Source of the DNA: Channa striata
Lineage: Eukaryota > Chordata > Actinopteri > Anabantiformes > Channidae
DNA length: 64,000 nucleotides
Assembly (NCBI GenBank): GCA_033026295.1
Contig: CM065182.1
Coordinates: 13,268,001-13,332,000, forward strand
Direction: 5' to 3'
The position numbers and the translations under genes were made by a program. Below are positions 1 through 12,600 of the stretch, piece by piece. How positions within the stretch are numbered: position 1 is the stretch's first letter; every line of letters starts with the position of its first letter. A model generated the notes under the pieces. That model ran no database searches and was not told the origin of the DNA. It saw only the letters and a list, made by a program, of their open reading frames with translations.

Positions 1-28
1 GATGTGTGCAGACCACCATAAAACTCAC

Positions 29-126
29 TTTTCATCCACAATGCGGGCGGCCATATTGTCTCTGCAGGCACACTGGTGGAGGTACCAGTCAAATGGTTTC
101 CACTTCAGCCTTATATCAACCGACTC
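29..126 (-). CDS. Possible internal exon of an unidentified gene at the window edge
   Basis: On the minus strand a T-rich tract ends in an AG acceptor just above 126, and a GTGAGT donor follows at 28. Between them one frame is open for about 32 codons and contains the run WKPFDWYLHQCAC. I do not recognise the protein. The frame was not confirmed by a neighbouring exon, because the next exon would lie outside the window and none is visible to the right. It could equally be a chance open stretch with good-looking splice signals. Confidence 0.2.
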
Positions 127-130
127 CTTA

Positions 131-1119
131 ACAACAAACAACAACAAACATGCATTTTAGTGTGATCGTATAATTTAGCTATGGAAGGTAGTCACCTCAA
201 AACCATTAAGTGCATCTTTTTCACTTCAGCACCACGGACAGCACCAGGCTGAAGTGGAAGCTGCTCAGTGATTTTCCCAGTTGGATCTGAAGCTTCTGTG
301 TTTTGGAAATATACTCAACAGTACTGATGCACTTTGTCGTTGTGCATGCTTGGTTTTCGTCCACTTACAACAGAGTACACTGTAGTCATTAGAATCAGGA
401 TAGATTTATTAGCTAGGTATGTAAATATAAAAAAAACACTTGAGTCTCTGTGTAAGTTTCCTAAATGCAGTCTATACAATGTGAATTAAAAGCATAGGGA
501 AAACGGGATAGAATAGGATTATTCCAATATACAAATATCAAAACTTAAAACATAAAAAGGTATTTAAATTTATGTGAAAATAGTGCAGTGTCTTGTAATG
601 TAATATGTACTGAAGAGGTCATCCTGTCCTAAGACTCCTTATTACAAACAGCTGGAGTTGTTGGAAGAACATCATTAGGAAAACCACTAAAAGATATCTG
701 TTTACTCATGTGTGTTTTGAGATGTCTGTACCTCTCTTCCTCTCCGTGACATCGTTAAAGCATCATCAGTTTCTGTGCACTGGTACAACAGATCAAACAC
801 TGGGAAAATACTGCTGTAGCCATATTGTCAACTGCTTTGACAATACAATAAACTATACAGATATAATAATAACAAATTATTCTAATTTGTTAAAAAACAT
901 GTTAGTAAAAATTTGTTGATTTAAATAGTGTCAGCAGTTGTTTTCAACATATTTTTTTCTAGTTTTGCTGGTTTAGCTGTAAATAAAACCAATAAAAGGA
1001 TGGCTGAGGGTCTGTCAAAGTTCAGATCAGTACAACAATGGTTGGATGCAGACCTTAATTTGATAAAACTTTGATTTGTGACTTTATTTATTCTATGTAA
1101 ACTATATTCCTCCGTTTTG
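131..1119. other. AT-rich intergenic DNA
   Basis: I see no gene, recognisable repeat or long conserved reading frame here. Short open frames, such as that at 710-919, lack any family resemblance. Confidence 0.5.
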
Positions 1120-1567
1120 AACAGACATTATAAGACAAAGATCAACATAAAATTGCAAAGACTTTGAATATCCCACCATCTACAGTATATAATACCATCA
1201 TGGGCTCTTCGGTGGCACTGCATTAGAAACAGGCATGACTCTCTACTGGACATCACTGCATGAACACTTCCAGCAATAATTCTCTGTAAACATGGCTCAC
1301 TGTCCAATTCACAAATATCAATTAAAGGTGTATCATGCAAAGATGTTCTCTGGGCCAAAGCTTGCTCTGAGGCAGGATTGAAAACTGTTCTCTGGTCAGA
1401 TGAATCAAATTTTTATATTCTTTTTGGAAACCATGGAGACCACGTCTTGCAGACTAAAGAGGAGAGGGACTGTCGAGTTTGTTATCAGCGGACAGTTCAA
1501 AAGTCTGCATCTCTGATGGTGTGGGGGGGGGGGCATTAGTGCCAATGGTGTGGGCAGCTTAAACATC
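1120..1567 (+). mobile_element. Decayed Tc1-like transposase fragment
   Basis: Read on the plus strand in broken frames, this stretch gives typical Tc1-like transposase pieces: a helix-turn-helix-like segment (about 1145-1200), then LWSDESNFYILFGNHGDH (about 1390-1440) and LMVWGG (about 1515-1530) from the catalytic-domain core. Frames are interrupted by stops and indels, an internal stretch between the N-terminal and central parts is missing, and a G homopolymer near 1523-1533 breaks the frame. No terminal inverted repeats were recognised at the ends. It is a dead internal fragment of a DNA transposon. Confidence 0.75.
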
Positions 1568-3243
1568 TGGATTACACAAAAAAAATTTGGCTTTGCATTG
1601 CTTTTGCTGAATGTGGGGTAAAATATGATGAGCAGCACTAGCTTGGCAAATATATGGATCTGTGGATCTGTGGCTATCGCAGAGTGGATAGTTTACCTGT
1701 AAATTCTTACACACATACACACAGTTGCCCACACACACAAAAACAAAATAGTCAGAAAGTGCTTGTTTATCTCTTTGTGTATTACAGGTAAGAGTCAGAC
1801 ACATCCCTGCTCTCAGGAATGGAGGAATGATCTGTGAAACTTCTCTGTCTCATTCTCTTACTATGATGTTTTAGGACTGGAGTCGGAAGGAGGTATCTGC
1901 TGAAACTTGCCCCTGTAAAAGTCGGATCACTCGGGACGTCAGCACCTGTGTCCCTGCTGAACTTGTGTGACACGGGCCAGAACTGATCTTGGTGCTGGAT
2001 ACACCGGTCCCTTGTCAAGACCTTGATAAATGCATAGGGTTCAATGGAAGCTGCCTACAGGAAGAGGAGGCCAATGTAGGGAAGGTAAGGATGTGTGTGT
2101 GTTTTCAGCCTTTTCCATTGCAGGAAATTAAAAACACACATGAAACACATGAAAGTCAGGTGGTTCACAGTGCTGAAGTGTTCAATGCCTTCAGTTTCAT
2201 TCAGTTGCACTTGTGCAGAAAAATGTTTTTTTATTACTTTCATTTTTAAATTATTCAGTGCTTCAATTCTCTCAGCTCCAAAGCTCTTCAACAACCACCT
2301 GATGAAGCATTACAAAACTGGAAATATGTAAAAAAAAAATTCTTTTCTGTGTTTTCAATTCTAAAGTGTTCAATACCTGCAATCCTAATACGTTTGTGGA
2401 ACTGCAACTGTTGAAATAAGTTCATTTTCATGTGCTTTCGCTTCTAAATTGTTCAGGGCTTCCAATCTCACTCTCATCTGTAGCAGCTGATTAGCATCTG
2501 GCTTTCAGCAATCACATGCATTTAATTCAGAAAACACCAAGTCTAGTTAAGTGTGCCTTTTACCATGTAAAGTGTTTGATATCATTTTTGCCGTGTATTG
2601 CAGATTTATAAATTAATTTAAGTTAAAGTGAATTGAAAAGAGCGTCACCGTTTCTCCCTTCTCTTTTTAATACAGCACATCAAGAACTGATGCCTAATGC
2701 ACTTAATTGGGCTAATCCAGTGATAGTATTTCGAGTACCTCTACTTTACTTAAGGCTTCTTGAAGTAAAGTAGAGATAAAGTGGAGATATAATATAGATA
2801 AAACAGGGAGTGTCTTTACAATATTTAATGCAACTTAAAGGTCTTTGCCATGCTATAGGATATTGTTTTAATTAGTGATGGTGGAGGGGACATATGTGTT
2901 TACAAGAATTGCAGTCAAGTCCAATTTTGAAGAACATCCACAGGCGTATTTTCCTGCTACTTTATTTTCCTAATTCTCCTTTGCAATATTTCCATAGTAA
3001 CTATTGCAATGTTATTCTGACTTAATTTAAGAGCTTCTGTTTCTAATTACATTTATTTTGCAGTCACGTTTATTCTAAGCAATGTAGCCCACTCAGGCAG
3101 AAGACACACAGGAATTTACAGTGCACTTTATTGCAAAAATTTCTTTTCATCAGTCTGGAGTCATGTCCTTGTTTATTCTTCTGACAGATTCCTTGAAATT
3201 AAACATAGTGCACACAACTTAATTTTTTTTACCTGTTTTCAGA
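1568..3243. other. Intergenic DNA with a CA-rich patch
   Basis: A short impure CA/TA microsatellite lies at about 1708-1745. Otherwise AT-rich sequence with only short unrelated open frames. No gene is supported. Confidence 0.5.
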
Positions 3244-3251
3244 GTCTAGAG

Positions 3252-3874
3252 CACATGTGTCAAACTCAAGGCCCGCGGGCCAGATGTGGCCCGCCATGTC
3301 GTTTTATGTGGCCCGTGAGAGCTTAAAAGTTTTGAGTGTCTACAAATAAATACCAAAAAAGAAATTAAGCGCGTGCTTTTACCAAAAACTACATTTCCCA
3401 CAATGCCTTTCGACCTCAATAGCCGCGGCAGTGTTTCCACATCTATGCCAACGAAGTGAAATTGAGATATAAATAATGATCCCAAAATGTCCAGAAAGAG
3501 AAAAGTTGATGCAGAAGGAATACATTGTTTTACATCAATGAACTTTTCAGGTGTGTTTCAGCACAATGTTATTTTTTCTTTGTTTACTTGGAGAGTTTGA
3601 TCCTTCATTAATGGAGTTATGTGGGTTTTCATAAGCTGACAAAATTTAAAAGGATTTATGTTAGTGCAACAAGCAAACATATGTTTTCTATGCAACTGTA
3701 ATTGTCACTTGAATAATTTATAATAATAATGAGTTATTTAACATTAAGGAGTGGTTACATTTATTTTACATTACATTCGATTACATTTAGTTACATTTAT
3801 ACGTCACATCTGGCCCTTTGAGGATAGCCATTATGCTGATGTGGCCCTCGGTGAAAATGAGTTTGACACCCCTG
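3252..3874 (+). mobile_element. Non-autonomous hAT (Charlie-like) transposon with 8-bp TSD
   Basis: The left end carries GTGTCAAACTCA and the right end the inverse, TGAGTTTGACAC, followed by CCCTG, forming imperfect terminal inverted repeats that begin CA. The element is flanked by a perfect 8-bp direct repeat, GTCTAGAG (3244-3251 and 3875-3882), the target-site duplication length typical of hAT elements. Sub-terminal 'tggcccg' repeats are also typical. Inside, at 3487, a start codon opens the short frame MSRKRKVDAEG, which resembles the N-terminus of hAT transposases of the GTF2IRD2/FAM200 type. Nearly all of the transposase is missing, so this is an internally deleted, non-autonomous copy of 623 bp. 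Confidence 0.88.
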
Positions 3875-4530
3875 GTCTAGAGTGTATTTTGCACTATTGG
3901 AGATTAAAAGGCCCAGTAGTTGACTAAACTTTACAAACCAGATCATTAACATGACTCTAACATGACAAATTAAACATATGCAATAAATAACAAATGACAT
4001 AATGTTAATAGCATTGTGTCGCCACACCAATGCCATCTACACTATGTTTGATATTAGAATCAGAACTTTTAAAAACTGACTTTTTTATTTTTATGTAAAA
4101 AACTTTTACTTAAAGTTACAATATGCAACATCTTGGAAGCAGGCTAGAGTCAAAATCAGTCCATTGTGGTGCATTTTCCAGAGGTCCAGGTAAATTATAG
4201 CAGGAGCTGGACCTGTTCACGGTGTCCCCTAATACAGAACCAGATAAGGGCAAAATTGGTATCAATATCACCTGATTTCATAGCTGTTTCACAAAGTGGG
4301 TTAGTGGGAGGAATAAAAGTAACGCAAACAGACCACAAGATGGTGCTGATCTTGAGTGAGTTGATGTCATGAGTGGACTTGGTGTCTTAGTATCCCAAAC
4401 TTTAACTTCATTTTTGTCAGGTTCAAGGAACTGCCCGTGGATAAAATTAAAAAGTCAACATGTTCTTTTGTGCATTTGTGACTAAACACATCTGAGTTAC
4501 ACCAGTTACATCAGTTTCCTGTGCTGGTTA

Positions 4531-4660
4531 GGCTCGCTGTGGCTCAGTTGGTAGAGCAGTTCTTGATGAATCTTGGGTACTGGTGGTTCAGTTCCTGGCT
4601 ACATCGAGCCACCTGTCAAAATGTACTTGGAAAAGATCAGACCCGCAGCTATCCAACAGC
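4531..4660 (+). repeat. tRNA-derived SINE (5' part)
   Basis: Shows an RNA polymerase III box A-like sequence TGGCTCAGTTGG (4540-4551) and a box B-like GGTTCAGTTCC (4585-4595), spaced as in a tRNA head, followed by a non-tRNA body. This is the plan of teleost tRNA-derived SINEs. The tRNA-like part does not fold as an intact tRNA, so it is not called as a tRNA gene. Confidence 0.65.
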
Positions 4661-4734
4661 AAAAACCCAATGCAACAGATTACAACAAATATATTTTATT
4701 GACCCCTCTTGAGAATGTGGACATCAACATCTAT

Positions 4735-4890
4735 CTCCTATCTCTGGGCCACAGAGACAGACAGACAACCATTCACACTCACATTCACACCTACAAGCAA
4801 TTTAGAGACACCAGTTAGCCTAACACGCGTGTCTCTGGACTGTGAAAAAGTACCAAGAGAAAACCCACATAGGCACGTGGAGAGTGTGCT
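4735..4890 (+). repeat. Dispersed retroelement tail repeat
   Basis: The text 'acagacaaccattcacact' with an adjoining 'acattcacacctac' and 'gtctctggactgtg' belongs to a repeat seen very often in fish genomes and attached to LINE-type 3' tails. I recognised it by memory of the motif; the family name was not checked. Confidence 0.55.
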
Positions 4891-6064
4891 TATTGTTAAA
4901 TATGAAACTGTTTTGTTTATGGTGATACCTGTACCCTAAAATTAAAACAAAAGTCTCCCTTTTGCAGTAAAATTGCTAGTTTAGATTCTCCTAAGATGCT
5001 ATAGAATGATCTGTATGAAAAGCAGTAAAAAACACAAATTTTCTATAAAAACAGCACACTGACATTTACTGGAAAAGTTAAAATTAAGTTTACAAACATG
5101 ACAGATGTATAGTGAAATAACAAGCAAAAATTACTGGCAAACCACAACACAAATGCAAAAAAATCCATCCCTTCATTTTGAAATGTCAAAAAAAACTATT
5201 TGTAAAACAAAATATTGTTATCAGTGAATTATTTAATGCACATTTCTAAGTTAATTCTTATTTATTTTCCAAGTGGGGAACTCACCAAATATTATTTTCA
5301 TTATTTTATTAGATTTTATTATATTATATGGTCCTTCTAAACCACGTTTGTTACTTTTGAAGAAGAAAGAACATTTGCAATAGCTGAATGTGCATTAAAT
5401 ATTATGTTGATGGAAAAAAAAGTTTATTTTACTGCCTTTGCATCTTAAAATCCTTTGCAACCAACTGAATTTGTGAACAAACTATATTAACAGAAGGTAT
5501 TTATGGATGACTGCTTAACATCATGTTTTTTTTTATTGAATTCTTGTCATCTTAACATCATCTTTGGTTTTCTAAGTACTTAGCTGCAGCACGTATGACA
5601 AAAGATATAAATCGTTCTTGATTTTCTGGAATAATTAGCTACATTTAGCAAATATTCCCACTAAGGATCATTGCTAAATTACCTTTTTTTAGCTTTAAAA
5701 TCCACTTGCACAGGTGCACATGTCAAATTATACAAAAACTTCAATCTATCATATTTTACATAAAAAATAAACCGGGTTAAGATGGAGACAATCTTACAGA
5801 AACTATCAATCCATTAGACAAACTGTACAATAACACAAAATCAGCGATGTGTAAAAATACAATTCAGAAGATGTCAATTTAAAATGATCAAGTTTTCTGT
5901 AGTGTAGCATTCCTACAGTTTGCAAATACTGAATGGGCTGATGTACACATTAGGAATAGAGATCCAAATTAAGAGATGAACTGTCAATCCAACAGGGAGA
6001 TACAAAAATACACAATTTAAACTTAAAAAACCAACAATAATTACATAAACATTTTACAAAATTC
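4891..6064. other. AT-rich intergenic DNA downstream of ltbp3
   Basis: Very AT-rich sequence with homopolymer A/T runs and no supported gene. Several AATAAA-like strings on the minus strand could serve as alternative distal poly(A) signals for ltbp3. Confidence 0.45.
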
Positions 6065-6082
6065 CCATCTCTGTAATCATTA

Positions 6083-6088
6083 TTTATT
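6083..6088 (-). promoter_or_regulatory. ltbp3: Candidate poly(A) signal of ltbp3
   Basis: AATAAA on the minus strand, 207 bases past the ltbp3 stop codon. It is the first canonical hexamer downstream of the stop, predicting a short 3' UTR ending near 6065. Longer UTRs using later signals cannot be excluded. Confidence 0.5.
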
Positions 6089-6294
6089 TAAATGGGAAGT
6101 GAAAGAGAAGCTGACAATGATATGTTTTGTACATTTCATATGAGCCATCACTATGACTGGCTCTGGATGGGAACACGTTTTTAGGTTCATTGTATACACT
6201 GAGTCCCATGGTTGTACTGTGCCATAGATGCATATGTGCAGCACTTGCATGTGTTGCTGTATCCTGGGATGAACAAATCGACACACTGCTGAGG

Positions 6295-6678
6295 CTAGTG
6301 ACTTCTGCGACGGACGCATATGTTCGGCCTGCGTGTAGCCACAAAACCGTGTTTGCAGAAACACTTGAATGAGCCAATGGTGTTCACACAGCGAGCATTC
6401 TTGCATGGACTGATACGAGCTCCCGGATCTGCACACTCATCAATGTCTGCAAACACATATCAATATATGTAAGCTGTGGAATAAGATCATAGTATAATTT
6501 ACTGGCTACTGTGTAAACAAGTATTTGTGCAAAACTAGCACATACAAACCTATACAGCGGGTGCGGGAGTGGTCTAGCCTATAGCCTGTGTTACATTCAC
6601 ACATGGTGCCCAGGTAGGAGCGGACACAGCGCCCATTTGCACAGCTACATTCATCTGAATCCTCCTCTGAGCTGTCAC
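6295..6678 (-). CDS. ltbp3: ltbp3 exons 28-29: C-terminal EGF pair and stop
   Basis: Exon 28 (6550-6678) codes for an acidic stretch, DSSEEDSDEC, leading into an EGF-like domain (residues about 1154-1196). Exon 29 (6295-6446) codes for a calcium-binding EGF domain starting DIDEC (about 1197-1236) and a short basic tail RRRSH before the stop at 6295-6297. The DIDEC motif with a downstream N...F/Y hydroxylation-type site marks calcium binding. In LTBPs this end of the protein binds fibrillin; that role is family knowledge. Exon 29 has no ATG and is identified by splice sites, phase and homology. Confidence 0.93.
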
Positions 6679-9600
6679 CTATTGTGGACAAACAGGGAAA
6701 TAAGAATTGGCTGGGGAAAATATATCGACATGTGATATATCCGTGCGATACAGTATTATCTACCTGGGTTTCTACCTGGGTTGTAGTTGGCAAAAGCTGC
6801 CAAGAAATCCTGCTCCCCATCAGACTCAGTCTCCAGATGCATCTCACACAGACGACTGAACATTTCTGAAGGAATGAATACAGTGCGTCAAAAGAAACGT
6901 AACGTAGTCGTTGTCAGTCTCCTTTGAGTCGGGTCTTCATGTTGCTCACCTGAGTTTCTGGGTGGACAAGTGTTGCACTCGGGCCCCCAGCCTCGACCGT
7001 AATGACAGCAGCACTCTGAGTAGGTCACCACCATGCCGTTTCGCGGCTCGCTGCAGATCAGGCCCTCGTCAACTTGGAGGAAACACACGTCCTTGTGGGC
7101 TGCAGTGCGATCTGGATTAAAAACAATAAGGGGGTGCAAAACACACAAGACAAAAGAAAATTACAGGTTAAATGCAGGAATTAATGCATGATCTGATTTA
7201 CATTTCCAGTGCTGTACACAGAACAGGCAGCTGAGTCTAAAACTAAAATGTGGTTTTCTAAATTAAACTGTGAAAGGTGCTCAAACACAAAAATTATCTT
7301 GTATGTCAAAAGTGTAAACAACAGTGATAAAGCAATTATGAGGAAGCTGCAATGCAGAATTTGTTGCATACAGATTTCTTTATGGAACATTGTTAATAAA
7401 TTAAGGTCTAGACATAAAAATTAAAGCCTCAAAATGTGCAGTTTTGGAATATGACCACCAGCATAGGTTCACATTGTTTGTTAACAAGAATCTGTACAAA
7501 GACGATGGATGTTGGTACATTTCAAAATGTTGCATTTAATGTTGCAATTACTTTTATATGCAATTTCAGTGGGAAAATTATTTGTAAATCAGAGTGAAAA
7601 ACCACTGTACCCACGTGTTTATTCTCTGTACTCTACACATTTATTAAGGTTGGGGTAACAGACATTTTGCCTATGACAAGTGCAGAAATAAGTCCACCCT
7701 TTTATATAATAGGTCTTGTAGCCCCCGTTCCATCAGCAATGTTAATTATAATATTGTCTCTATGAATAAAAACCATCACTAAGCCACAGGTCATATCTAA
7801 TATCCCTATATTAATTTGTACAGTGTATGGAAACCTGACAGCAATGACAGGTTGGTCATCTAAATGCCTACAACCTCACTGTTTCCAGGAACAGTAACTA
7901 AAGGTCGTGCATCTTTGTAGAGTAATTCTGGGCAGTATTACGTTAAAAAAACTCAATTTTATATGCACCATGTGGTATAATGCATCAGCAGGTTGCTATG
8001 TCATAAAAGAACCCATAAATAGAATACGAAAGAACAGCAGTGTCTGCATTTGTTCCACTGTAGATCAGCATATACCAACTGTCATTAATGTCATTAGACA
8101 AATGATTCAGTTCTTTATAGACGGGTAAACTGTCTTGTCTTCTATAATATTGAAAATATAACAGTGTGCAATGACATTTTTTGTGGGCTTGTTTCAAAAC
8201 AAGGGGTTGCAAACTTTATTACTAAACTGTATTTACGTCAATCATATATCGCATATGCAAAATGGGCTCAGGCTATTCTCCACTAAATTATTTTTCCTAT
8301 TTATTTAATGTTAACAAAATTATGACCTCTACAATAGCATGGGCAATAAATATAAACATTATTTTGGGAAAAACAGACATGCAGACACATGATAAGTAAT
8401 CAAATGTTCTGACACCAAACATACTAGGATGTTGCTGAGAGATTTAACATGTATTTTTTAGTAACTGTACAACATGATATCTGTCCAAGAATGGGACAGA
8501 ATATCTGCCTCAATAAAGTAAGTAACTATAGTCTAATGTAAAGCCAAAACAGGCCGATGTGTGGGACAAAAACTGGGAGGAATTACAAAGAGCGACCATC
8601 CTTAATCTATACTGCTTTTTCTGTCAAGGGTCGCGGGTGGCTGGAACCGCTCCTTACTGTCACTGGGTGAGCAACATGAGCGGGCCTAACTCATCTTGAT
8701 CAGTCAGGCTCAGGTGAGCTGACGCTGATTTTACCCACCGTCATAGACGCACTGTTTCAGCGCTGCACTGAAGGTGAGGGGAGGGTCGCAAAAACAGTGA
8801 AAGGAGCCGGGCGTGTTCTCACACCTCCCATTCTTACAGTACGAGGGGTCCTGGCACTCATTCACATCTGCAAAGGGCACCACAGACACTGGTTACAGTA
8901 TGAACATCTGCTTGGGGCCAGCTCTTATTGACAGGTGGTGGACACGGTAGCAAACGTACCAGTGCAATTTCAGTACAACAGTCCTGAAGTTAATACAGGG
9001 TGGAATTTTGGCTGAGAATGTACCAGAGAGGTGTTGATTCAACTCTACAGTAATTGTTATGCATGTATTTTTGTTATTAAATTCTTAGGAGTCCGCCTTC
9101 AAAAGTAGCAGAAAGTTGAATCAAAATCACTCTGTCACAATATCAACAAAATGTTAAATAATAAGCATTACGTGCACTGACACTGACACTACATATTGTA
9201 GTGGTTTGAATAGTGAAGTGAATGGGTCACTGCTATTGTGTCCATCAGCTGTGATGTATGTATGTAAATATGAATGTGGATGTTGCATGCAAATAAAATC
9301 TATCATACTGTATGTAATACTATGTGAATATTAACTTTACTCAAGCACGGAGCTGCAGTTGGTGTGCAGTTAACATGCAGCCACACTACGCTGCATGCAA
9401 AAAGGCTTCACGGCACAACAGGAAGCTCGGTTGGAGCAACACACACGTAAGGACCCTTCAGTTGGTCATGATGTTTGCAGGCAGTTTGCAGAGACAATGA
9501 ATGATAATGCCACAGAGACAAGTGTGACTGTAACGTCAAACAGTTGGTGGACTATTGGATAAGGAATGAATCTGTGTAGCTCACTAATAATTCTAAAGAC

Positions 9601-12600
9601 GGAAACAGGGCATTGGCTCAGCTTTGCTGTTCTTTACTTCCATTCTTTGCTTTGTCTATAGTTTTATTTTTCTTGCAGACTGATAAAACAATTAATTAAA
9701 TCTGGTGTAACTAAACATTTGCCACAATACGTAAACACCTTTTTCAACACCAGTAAAGGCAGAAATCCTTCAGTCTTCATATTTGTAAGAACCCAGGGAC
9801 TATCTCTAACTACATTCAATAAGATTTTACGTGAGACCCTTTTCCTTTTTTAATTTTTGTATCTTATTCATTTCTGAATCATGTCTGAACATTAACATTT
9901 ACATTTAGTCATTTGGCAAATGCTTTTATCCAAACAAACAAATGGAGGCTTTCTACAAGTAGCTCCTTACAAAACAAAGATGCAGGATTGTGACACATGG
10001 CTTCCCCTGAATTGCAGCCATACTCTGGTAGATTCCAATTTTAACTTTGTGTTGTCATCTACCCAAAGCCTACAGCTACAGGTGAGGCTCGGAATTTAGA
10101 CCCACCAGAGCTGACACTGAGCTTGCTTGACTTAAGAGTTCAAACATTCTGCAGAAACAGAATTGCACACAACACTCAATGTCAAAAGCATTCCACCATC
10201 ACAGGGTGACTTTGAATCACAACACTGACTTCAGGGTAAAATAGAAAATAGAAAATGTTGCCACTTCTTTTTCTAGCATAAGACAAGCCCCCCAATTTGC
10301 AATGTGGGCATTTAGAGATCCAAGGCTGTTTGTACCTGCTAATCAGATGTATGTATTTATCCTACTACTGCACCAACTGATTTATTATTTAAATGAGGTT
10401 ATAAGACATGTAGGCCTTAAAATCTGAGCAGTATGTATCTTACAACTACTTGTACAAAATGTACTTGGATATATGCTATTAAATATTGCATATTATGTAA
10501 CCAAGTAATTTAAAATAGTCTTTCTTAATTAATTTACTTTAATGTTTGCTTTACAAATGCATTTACGTGTTTACATTGTGTGGGTTACGTTAGGATGTCT
10601 CTGTAACCTGCTATTACTGTTTGTAAAAATACTACTATCAAAGCTGTTTTCCCTTCTTATGAATTTTAAACAGCAGACCAAAAACCCTCTTCACCTGCAT
10701 TTGAAATTTCCCTAATACATCCCAATAACAATGACAAATAGGTTATGAGATTCCTTCTTTGTTTTTGCTCAACTTGGCACTAAAGTCTATTTCGTCTGAG
10801 TATACTTATACCACCTCCCAGAAAGCCAACACAGTATTTTCTTTAACTTGCTTTCATTAGAACCCTGCCTTTTCAGCAGGTCTGCACTCACCAGCCTGCT
10901 CCTCCGGTGTCACACAGCTGTTGCGGTCAGTGGCCAGGGTCCAGGGAGGAGAGCAGATGCAGTAGTAAGACCCTGGAGTGTCCACACAGTGGCCATTCTT
11001 GCAGTTGGCTGGGTCCTTACACTCATTTACATCTATGCAACAAATGGATTGGATGCGCAGATAATTTGAGTAACTAGATAAATGCTGAATAATGCGTCAT
11101 TTCGAGAAGATACTCTGCGAGTTTATGCACCTGCTACCGTTGCCATCACACATTTCTTCTTGTAGGGGTCTGGAGTCCAAGGCCGTTTGCAGTTGCAGTA
11201 GAATGATCCTTCAGTGTTGACACACTGACCATTGGTACACATGGACTCATCGTGGCATTCGTTCACATCTGAGGTAAAACATGCATCAGGAAGAAATACA
11301 TAAGTTCTCATTTAAAATATCTACAAAGCTTTTACAGCATTTTCTGTGGCATCATTGTATGGGATATATCAAATCACTTACCAATGCACTCGAGGAGGTT
11401 GCTGTCATAGTAGAAGCCCTGCTGACAGTAGCACTCGTAGCCTGGCATTGTGTTTTCACAGCGACCCTTCTTGCAGATTTCATCAGCAAACAAAGAACAC
11501 TCATCGATATCTGCAGACAAGGAATGATATATCAGTTCTCGGACACAGATTCAAAATGGGTAAAGCTGCAGGGATTAAATATAGGACACAGGGAAGAGAA
11601 GTAGCAATCTCATGAGTGATAACTTTAAACATAATAAACTGCGAACATATTTGAACAAGGAAAACTGCTTATTTCAGTGACTGTGATCATGTTTACATCA
11701 TCACAGAATAAATTTCTGGTAAAAATACATATATATTGTAGCAGTGCACAGCTGTAGAGTGACATAAATGGCTTAATATCTACCATGGTAGGCAGGCAGG
11801 CTGTACTGGAGACTTTCTTCATAGTAAAGACCTTGGCCGTTTGGACACAGGAAGTGGAACTCGGCTGGGTGAAAAAAAAAAAGTACAATAAACAGTCGAT
11901 AAGCTAAAGATGGAGAATGACATAATGTTTGTGTCTGTGTGACACTTAAAGACAAATGGCTAGATTTAGTTGTGAATTTAGCAGATACTTAACTCCTCCT
12001 CATGGTGTCAGCACAAACCATTTAGATTTATCACAATAACTTTTTAACCATAAAAAATATCAACAGTTATCACTGTTTAGTCCCTTAGTAACATGTTCAA
12101 CACAAGTAAGAGTTTACAGCACATCTGGCTGGAGCAGTGTACAGTAATTGTACCTGACTTGGAAACGGGACAGGGGTAGATCTCACAGTGATCCCCCCAT
12201 CCAACCCCGATGGAGCAGCAGCACTCCTGCTTGGTGACATTGGTGGCGAGGACGCTGTCGCAGAACACAGTGTCATCGAGGTTCAGGTAGCACTCCTTCT
12301 TCTCATCTGTCACCACTCGAACTGCTGCAAGAGGGAAAAAGCTAACTTGGAGTACAAATCCAATCAGTGGACAGGACCATAAATAGGCGCAATGAGCTGG
12401 CTTCCTTGTCATTGTAATCCTTTGTTGATGTAGCTGATCAGAGTTTGACGTTTGTGACCAATGATTAGAACTGTTTGCCTTTCAGACTGTCAAATTTAGT
12501 CTGGAATTAAACTAGAATGTTTTGGGTTTCGGAAAAGCAGGGATCAAGTGTTCGGGCCTGGTTAAAGCTCAGGGATGAATGTGGGTCTAGGGTAAAGCAA

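Noticed and set aside
1985..2090. Plus-strand patch reading like an EGF (DLDKCIGFNGSC)
   Set aside because: Only one or two cysteines fit EGF spacing, there is no D-x-D/N-E-C start and it is on the opposite strand from ltbp3 and outside the gene.
4531..4605. Possible tRNA gene (box A and box B present)
   Set aside because: Stems do not pair as in a tRNA and the sequence continues into a SINE body.
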